Assembly: GCA_032821775.1 (NCBI GenBank)
Contig: JAVLRN010000005.1
Location: forward strand, 744,001 to 808,000
Length of the DNA stretch: 64,000 bases
Reading direction: 5' to 3'
From: Sanguinoderma infundibulare
Taxonomy: Eukaryota; Basidiomycota; Agaricomycetes; Polyporales; Polyporaceae
Shown here: positions 57,875 to 64,000 of the stretch, one piece after another
How the letters are laid out: each line of letters starts with the position of its first letter
Position numbering within the stretch: position 1 is the stretch's first letter
Made by a program: the position numbers and the translations under genes
Notes under the pieces: model-generated
What the model saw: the letters and a program-made list of their open reading frames with translations, nothing else
Database searches by the model: none
What the model was told of the DNA's origin: nothing

Positions 57875-58806
57875 CTAGAAGGGTTCGGTTAAACTGATTG
57901 AGAACTTGGCTGAGCACAGGATATGCGGACCTGGCCCGAAGACAAAGTCGCCACCAAGCTGGGAGACGTTTCCTTGCTTTCCGAGGTGCTGCGGGTGCTT
58001 CAGGGGACCCTCCTGGAATGGGCGCGCCAAGAAGAAACAAAGTATGATCAGCGATTTTAGATCGCCAAGGCTACTACTATCCGCAAATTGCGGACAGACT
58101 AGAGCGGACGAGGCGATGTAATAAGGACGCACCCAAATGCTAGTTAGAATATTCCCGAGGAAGCTCTTGCCAAGGTAGCTGCGTTTCTCTTGGCCGGCGG
58201 GAGTGACGGCCAAGGTTTCGATCAAGTCGAAGGTGTGATAGAGCTTGCGGGAGGGATCAGCGTAAATTGGACCCTTGAAGTCGGTGAGGCCTGTCCGATC
58301 GTTTGTCCGAGTGGATACATGATGTTAGGCCAACTTGCTCACCACAATAGTTTTTGATGAGTTGCCAGTCGCCGCATCCGATGACTACAAGGCGTATGTT
58401 GGCTTCTTCCAGAGCTTCCTTGCGAACGGAGGCGAGGTGCATAACGTATTGCTGTCGTGGACGAGTAAATCCATGCAAGCACAGGAGTGGAGAATTTATA
58501 CTTGGCAGCTCTGAATGACAGCATGTATGTATTAGGCTTGTGTATTTCTCTGAAGGTGGCGGAATGAGTACGTACACCGCACCAGAAGTGACCTGTCGGT
58601 TACATCGTACATGGGTGCGGGGCGGGGTTGGGCGTTGAATACAATTGATCGGAAAAGGGCCAGAGGAAGTACGGACGGATGAAGACGACTATGGTCTTCT
58701 GGTCTCGGATGAGGCTTCCGAACGAGACCTCCTTCCCGCTATCGTCATAGACATTGAGCACTGCGGCCTTCGAGACAATGTCGGAAGAGGGCTGGGATGT
58801 GGCCAT
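57875..58806 (-). CDS. AhpC/TSA (PRXL2/AAED1-type) thioredoxin-fold protein, CxxC built from a 9-base exon
   Basis: This is the peroxiredoxin-like PRXL2/AAED1 family, thioredoxin-fold redox proteins of unsettled substrate. The ATG at 58804-58806 gives MATSQPSSDIVSKAAVLNVY. Exon 1 (58677-58806) ends KTIVVFI with one base of the next codon. A 17-base exon (58576-58592) gives RHFWCG, a 9-base exon (58502-58510) gives SCQ, and the next begins at 58451 with QYVMHLASVRKEALEEANIR then LVVIGCGDWQLIKNYC. The joined active site is WCGSCQQYV, matching the CxxC site of the family. The rest reads FKGPIYADPSRKLYHTFDLI, YLGKSFLGNILTSIW and GNVSQLGGDFVFGPG, ending SLTEPF at 57875. It is divergent from the VCX1-like gene with 189 bases between starts. 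Confidence 0.85.
58502..58510 (-). other. 9-base micro-exon of the PRXL2-like gene
   Basis: On the minus strand AGCTGCCAA is flanked by ATTCAG and GTATAA. It codes Ser-Cys-Gln, in phase 0 at both ends. The upstream intron is 65 bases and the downstream one 50 bases. Confidence 0.85.
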
Positions 58807-58995
58807 GGGAGCGTCGGATGGTCGGAGGCGGGAACGCGAGGGCGGAGCGGGATAGTGACGATCGATTACGTAACGAGGCTGTACTCGTCTTATGGAACGG
58901 TCCATGGTGGCCACCCAACTCTCAAGCGCGGGCCTCAAAGTACAAAAGGCCCCGCTCTCTACTGCACGCTCACACCCCCCTTTTGCCCCACAACC

Positions 58996-61308
58996 ATGCC
59001 TCCCACAGACCGCACTCCTCTCCTTGAAAATGGAAGCGATGCCGACCGCCCAAAGCCCTTCTTCGCGCGCCTCGCCGATTCCCTGTCGGTAGAAGGCCAA
59101 CCCTCGTGGCTGCATTCCTACAAATTCTTCTTCTTCGGGTCGTATCTGAACCTCCTTCTCGTCTTTGTGCCGCTCAGCATCATCTCCCATAATCTGAATT
59201 GGGATGCCGCTCTCCGTTTCGGCTTCAGCTTCATCGCGATCCTCCCATTGGCAGCTGTACGTCATCAACACTTTATTTTTGGCTGACACGGACATTAACT
59301 ACGCCACCACACTGCACAACGTACTTCATAGTTGTTGGGCACTGCTACAGAGCAGCTCTCCTTGAAACTTGGTCAAACCCTCTCGGGTCTGCTCAATGCC
59401 TCGTTTGGGAATGCAGTCGAAATCATCGTTGGCATTGCCGCCCTCCTCCAAGGTTCGTTAACCACAGATGAATTTCATACATTCTCGCGTCCGCTCACCC
59501 GTTCTCCAGGCCAGCTTCGCATCGTGCAGACTTCCGTCAGTCTCCTATCCAATCCTCGCTCTCTTCATATATTCACGCCCACCACAGTTGCTTGGCTCCA
59601 TTCTTTCCAACATCCTTCTCGTCCTAGGATGCTCCTTCTTCGCTGGTAAGTCATACGTCCCCCCTGCGTCCCGCATTAGTCATCCTCGGCCCGTCTCACA
59701 TCGCCCTGCACAGGTGGTGTCATACATAAGGAGTCCAACTTCAAAGTGACCGCTGCGCAAGCGTGAGTGCCTTGCGCTTTAGCTCTGCACTGCCCACTCC
59801 CTGACGTTTTCTGATCGAACCATGCAGCTCAAGCTCGGTATGTGTCCACCTTTTCCCCGAACCTCGCTGCACACATGATACCTCTTCATTGCTCCCTGAA
59901 CCTTGCTGACGTTGCTTTGCAGCTCATGACCCTCGCCTGCATTAGTACGTCGCACCGCCTCGCTTCCCCAAACCTTCCTCGACTGACCGTTTTGCCGCCT
60001 TGTTCATTCTCCGTGCTATCACCTGGTGCCTGGACGCATCGCGTTGACTGCGCGTCCAATGCGGTCTCATGTGGTTGGGAACTCTGACAGCCTTGGTTAT
60101 TCCTGCCGCCTACCACAGCTCCCAGATGTCCTCAGCACCGGAGCCCAACGGCACCGCCATCGCCGAGCCTGCCTTCGTCGCATTTGACCAGGCCCAGATC
60201 GACCTCGGCCTCGGCAACATGGAGGACAGCTCCTACCAGGGCCTCAAGATTATTTCTCGCGGGACCGCCATCCTCCTCCTTTTCGTCTACATCGCGTACC
60301 TGTACTTCCAGGTTCGCGTTTCTCATGACGTCACTCCCAAACCTCATTACTGACGCCGGGAACGCGCTCCGACAGCTCAAGACGCACGCGTACCTATACG
60401 AGAGCCAGCATGAGGAAGAAGAGGAGGAGCCCGAGATGAACACCTGGGCCGCCGGCTCTGCGTATGTTTTTCCCTTGATTGGTTTTGCGAACGCCACTAA
60501 GCGCGCATACACCGCAGGCTGCTCCTGGTCACCGTAATCACGTCGTTTTGCGCGGACTACCGTACGTCCTACCCAGATTGCCGTTCTGATTCCATGAAAC
60601 TGATGCCCTTCATCCAGTGGTCGCGTCGATCGAGGAGACCGCTGACCGTTACCAGATTCCGAAACCCTTCATCGGTTTGATCCTCCTCCCGATCGTGGTG
60701 CGCCACCTATTCTTGCGATTTTGAGTTTTTGCTAGTGCCTGATCGAAGTCCAAATGAAATAGGCAAACGCCGCCGAGCACGTCACGTCGGTGTGGATGGC
60801 GATGAAGAACAAGATGGAGCTTACGATCGGTATCTGTGTCGGGAGCTCGATCGTGAGTCAACCTGATCTGTTCTCGCATTCCGACGATTCAACTGAAGGC
60901 CTTCGACGTTTCACAGCAAATCGCCGCGTTTGTTGTACCGCTGCTTGTCATTATTGGGTGGATCACCCACCACGACCTCACCCTGTTCTTTGCTGACTTT
61001 GAGGTAAGGAGCCCCCTACGTGTGTCTTTCGCAACATGTTCTGATCTTGTCCAACAGACTATTGTGCTGTTTGTGTCTGTGCTCCTTGTGAACTTCCTCA
61101 TCCAGTACGTCTCTCCAGCTCCCTCTCTGACCTGGGAAGCGCGGCTGACCAACATGGCTGCAGGGACGGCAAGTCCAACTACATGGAAGGCCTGATGCTC
61201 ATCACGCTCTATCTCGTGGTCGCTCTCGCCTGTGCGTTTCCCTCGTCGTCTTCCGTCGGCCATCCACCGATTGACTTCATTTATTGTCCTCCAGTTTGGG
61301 TCTCATAA
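58996..61308 (+). CDS. VCX1: Vacuolar Ca2+/H+ exchanger (VCX1/CAX family)
   Basis: CAX exchangers load Ca2+ into the vacuole using the proton gradient. The start [20 protein letters not shown] is at 58996. Both ion-binding repeats are intact: c-1 [20 protein letters not shown] and c-2 [20 protein letters not shown] with [20 protein letters not shown]. Membrane segments include [69 protein letters not shown] and [14 protein letters not shown]. An acidic loop ([13 protein letters not shown]) lies between the halves, as in the family. The gene has many exons, among them 10 bases (59828-59837) and 22 bases (59923-59944), which together give [20 protein letters not shown]. The last exon is FWVS with TAA 61306-61308. 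Confidence 0.93.
59828..59837 (+). other. 10-base micro-exon of the VCX1-like gene
   Basis: CTCAAGCTCG is flanked by ATGCAG and GTATGT. It completes the Ala codon begun at 59762 and gives ASSS before LMTLAC, in frame with the exon at 59923. Confidence 0.85.
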
Positions 61309-62366
61309 AGCGCTGAACGATCTCACCACCTGCCTGCATACTCCGCCGCGACACCCCCCTCCAGCACGACATGCAGGCCATCCAAACATTTACCCGCCCA
61401 CACACGCGTATATCCCCTCCCTTCCTCCTTCCTGTACATGCAAGCGACGTACGACTCACCCACTCCCATTCCCTCCTTCTCGGACGCTTTTACTTCTAAC
61501 TTGACTGCCCTCCGTCGCTGTGCTGTGCTGTGCTGTACCGTACCCCACCCCGGCCTTCTAGGACAAGCCGACGAGACCGGGCTACTATTGCTTGCTCGCC
61601 GCAACTTGTCCTTGTCGTGCCGGCCTATTAGTTGTTTTCCCGAGAATGTCCCGTAATTTGCTTCATCTCTGCGTTGTAGCCTCTCGCGTCTTGGATGTCT
61701 ACGATGTCGGCATGTGGTCTCGCAATGGAATTTCACTGTTAAACCCGAATATTGGCCTAGCTACGATGGGTCGCAACCGCACATGGACAATGCGCAGAAT
61801 CGCCATCAGTGCACATGGGAGATGCAAGATGACTTCGTCCTACGCATGGAGCTGCTGTCAGTCTGGCTCGGCAAACGATGGCACTGAAGACTGAGATACA
61901 ACATCTATCCAAACAGTACGAGTACACGAAACAACATCATTACAAGTCCAAACCATCTCTACAGAGATTATTGCGAAACCCGATAAGGAGCGCATGCGAG
62001 AGGAGAGGAGCGGAGCGGGAAACGGGAAGATAGAGAACAAACACAGGGCTACAGTTAACGTGGGATGCTGAGAGTCCTACAGTAATAAGACAACAAAGTC
62101 CACCCGCACCACTAGTTCACAGTATATTTGCCCTTCCCTTGTGGTATGCTGGGAGAGGGGGGATACACAAGAGAAGAATTTCGAGACGGAGTATGCGCCT
62201 TCAAGGCGACGGGACAAAGGAACTTCAGTCAAGGCAGAAGCCACCTAAAAACATACTCCTAGTATTTCACCACGACGGTTACGATTGCGAATGCGATTGC
62301 GGACGTGATCGGGACTTGTATGCGGGAGTCACAAAAGTGGTACGTTTTGAGGGAGGCGGGACGGCA
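61309..62366. other. Intergenic between convergent VCX1-like and DOA1 genes
   Basis: About 1.06 kb contain two 3' flanks. Short frames have no family resemblance. The only repeat noted is a (GCTGT)4 run. Confidence 0.45.
61517..61536 (+). repeat. Pentamer repeat (GCTGT)4
   Basis: Four tandem GCTGT units in the VCX1 3' flank. A short microsatellite with no evident role. Confidence 0.8.
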
Positions 62367-64000
62367 TCAGAGGAGGGCGGAAACCTCCTTTGAAACGCTT
62401 TGGATGCGCGGTTCTTGGAACGTTGAAGGGAGAGCGGACAAAACTTTCCGAGCGGTGACTTTCTGCTCGGCACTAAGCGAACGCGACTGTTCCTTGGCGG
62501 CGAAAGCCTGTCATTTTTGTCAGCGGATGCGCCATTGGAACCCTAGATAACACTCACAATGTCCCCGAGAGCTACCAAAGCACGGTAGGCGGCCTCCGCT
62601 TCTCTGTTCTCCTCTGACAGGATCTGTTAACGATGTCAGGCTTGGACACCAATGACAGCACCATCTTACAAACATACTTCAAGCACCAAGCCAATCAATC
62701 GTTCCCGAACAGGATCAGGCAGGCGTTCTTTCAGCCCGGCACAAGATAGGCTGTGAAACAAACGTTGTCAGCACGGGTATCATGCTAGCTTAGAAAGCGA
62801 TGCGTACTTGAATAGAATGGTCGCCAAAGACACCCGCAGCGAGTTCGTGAGAACCATATACGGTAACCCACCCAGCATATTGAGATCCTACGCATCAAAG
62901 ACAGAACATCAGCCTTCAAGCAGTGTCACAAGCGAGGACACACACCTCCTGCACCGAGCTACCGTCGCCCAGGACGACGCCGTCCTGGAAGATGTTTGCA
63001 AGCGAACGGAACAGGAAGAGCAAATTGGTCTCGCGCGCCTTCGGAAGTGGTGATATCCACGGGTCATTCCATTGAGCACCATTGAACAACGCGGTGATGA
63101 ACCTCGCGCGCAAGGCAGGATCTGAGTAAGCGGTCGGGCAGAATGCAGTCACTAGACGGCTCAGATCCATAACTGCACAACGCACGGGCATCAGGGCTCG
63201 TCACAAGTTACTACGATGGTAAGGACGTCACGTACGAGGGAAGAGCTGGGATTGTGGCCACCGTTCGAGAAGTTGGATAATGGCGTCGATATGGTTGTGC
63301 GTCAACTTCTTTGATGGCGGATCCTGTGGATGAGACACTGCTTGTGTGAGATATGTGAATGTTTCCTCAATGAGGTTCAGCTCTTGTGGGTACATCGCGA
63401 GATAACCAGTCGACTGTTCATAGGAAACGTTAATTATTGTCATGACCAGGCCACGCAAATACACTGACGATCTCATTCCGCAGTGCCTGGTCGAACTGGT
63501 AGAGCTTCGCTTGCATGGCGGAAACGCTAGCTTGGCGGAAGGACAATGGCAATCGCTGGAAAAGTGTCAGTAAATTCATGTAGTCACTACTAAGCGAAAT
63601 CACATACGACGGGGATAACGCTTCCAACAGGTGTCTGAGGTTGCTGTGGCGGTGTCGCTGGGGTCGTAGGTCCACTTGAGTACCGTGAGGCTCCGGTCCA
63701 AGGGTCACCGCCAGTCGTCATTGGTGGTGGCGTTGGAAGTGCCGGGGGAGGTCCAGCAGCGCGATACCGCGAAGCACCTAGCATCATCGATTAGATGAGG
63801 CAAATAACATAATAATAACATCCGCACCAGTGAAAGGATCCATGAACTCTGACGCTCCGCCTGCGGAAGCGGCTTGCGATGCTTGATATCTTGAAGCACC
63901 TGAAGGGTACACGTTCGGCATAAAGAGGTACACCATTCTCATGGCTTACTTACCGGTGTACGGGTCGACGAACTGGTTGTTACCACCACCAATGCTTACT
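62367..64000 (-). CDS. DOA1: DOA1/UFD3 (PLAA), ubiquitin-binding Cdc48 cofactor; PUL domain part, 5' end outside the window
   Basis: Doa1/PLAA binds ubiquitin through its WD40 and PFU domains and Cdc48/p97 through its C-terminal PUL domain. Only the C-terminal part lies in the window. From the edge inward it has repeats NNQFVDPYTG, ASRYQASQ..MDPFTG and ASRYRAAG..DPWTGASRYSSG, the linker motif of this family. The PUL domain follows: LSFRQASVSAMQAKLYQFDQ, STGYLAMYPQELNLIEETFT, LTHNHIDAIIQLLERWPQSQ, LFPVMDLSRLVTAFCPTAYS, ETNLLFLFRSLANIFQDGVV and RVSLATILFKYA. The end is SAEQKVTARKVLSALPSTFQ and VSKEVSALL with TGA 62367-62369. The WD40 and PFU parts should lie past position 64000. Confidence 0.88.
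63828..63899 (-). repeat. Symmetric 72-base exon in DOA1, one copy of a tandem DPxTG-ASRY module
   Basis: The exon is 72 bases, phase 1 at both ends, and runs ASRYQ.. to ..DPFTG. The introns on both sides (63900-63953 and 63778-63827) cut the same Gly codon between DPxTG and ASRY. A third copy (DPWTGASRY, near 63.68-63.71 kb) has no intron there. Confidence 0.75.

Overview
This window is nuclear DNA of a filamentous fungus, most likely a basidiomycete of the Agaricomycetes. Genes are dense and lie on both strands. Nearly all are cut by many short introns (about 50-65 bases, GT..AG) and most are GC- and CpG-rich. The gene set is eukaryotic throughout: COG6, PDA1, MCM7, kexin, POT1, HSF1, LIS1/PAC1, a DNMT1-type methyltransferase, a YTH reader and Rag/Rab GTPases. 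I see no mobile element, rRNA, tRNA, CRISPR array or prokaryotic operon.

Layout. 0-8.5 kb: COG6 (3' end cut by the window), COA1, PDA1, GID5/ARMC8 and an ECM15-like thiamine-binding-fold protein. 8.6-16.5 kb: a DNMT1-like cytosine methyltransferase divergent from MCM7. 16.8-25.3 kb: kexin, methylenetetrahydrofolate reductase, RAB6/YPT6 and TAP42. 25.6-33.2 kb: a long POT1, an unrecognised membrane protein and HSF1. 33.2-35.1 kb: a gene-poor gap. 35.1-44.1 kb: branched-chain E1 beta, a creC/WDR20 WD40 protein, PAC1/LIS1 and a Gfd2-like protein. 45.1-54.5 kb: a YTH protein, a TilS-like PP-loop enzyme, an SRP40/Nopp140-like protein, lumazine synthase and GTR1. 55.6-64 kb: a degenerate RNase III-like protein, a histidine phosphatase, an AhpC/TSA (PRXL2) protein, a vacuolar Ca2+/H+ exchanger and DOA1/PLAA (5' end cut by the window).

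The genes are mostly unrelated housekeeping loci, not one pathway. TAP42 and GTR1 both serve TOR signalling, PDA1 and the branched-chain E1 beta are 2-oxoacid dehydrogenase subunits, and GID5, DOA1 and creC all touch the ubiquitin system, but they are scattered. The one suggestive pairing is the replication helicase MCM7 sharing a promoter region with the replication-coupled methyltransferase.

The most interesting signals are in gene structure. There are three protein-supported micro-exons of 5, 9 and 10 bases; the 9-base one supplies the second cysteine of a CxxC active site. There are two GC-AG introns forced by reading frame, and a duplicated 72-base symmetric exon in DOA1. The methyltransferase gene has almost no CpG over about 4 kb while its neighbours are CpG-rich, as if it had itself been methylated and mutated. 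POT1 carries an unusually long N-terminal extension.
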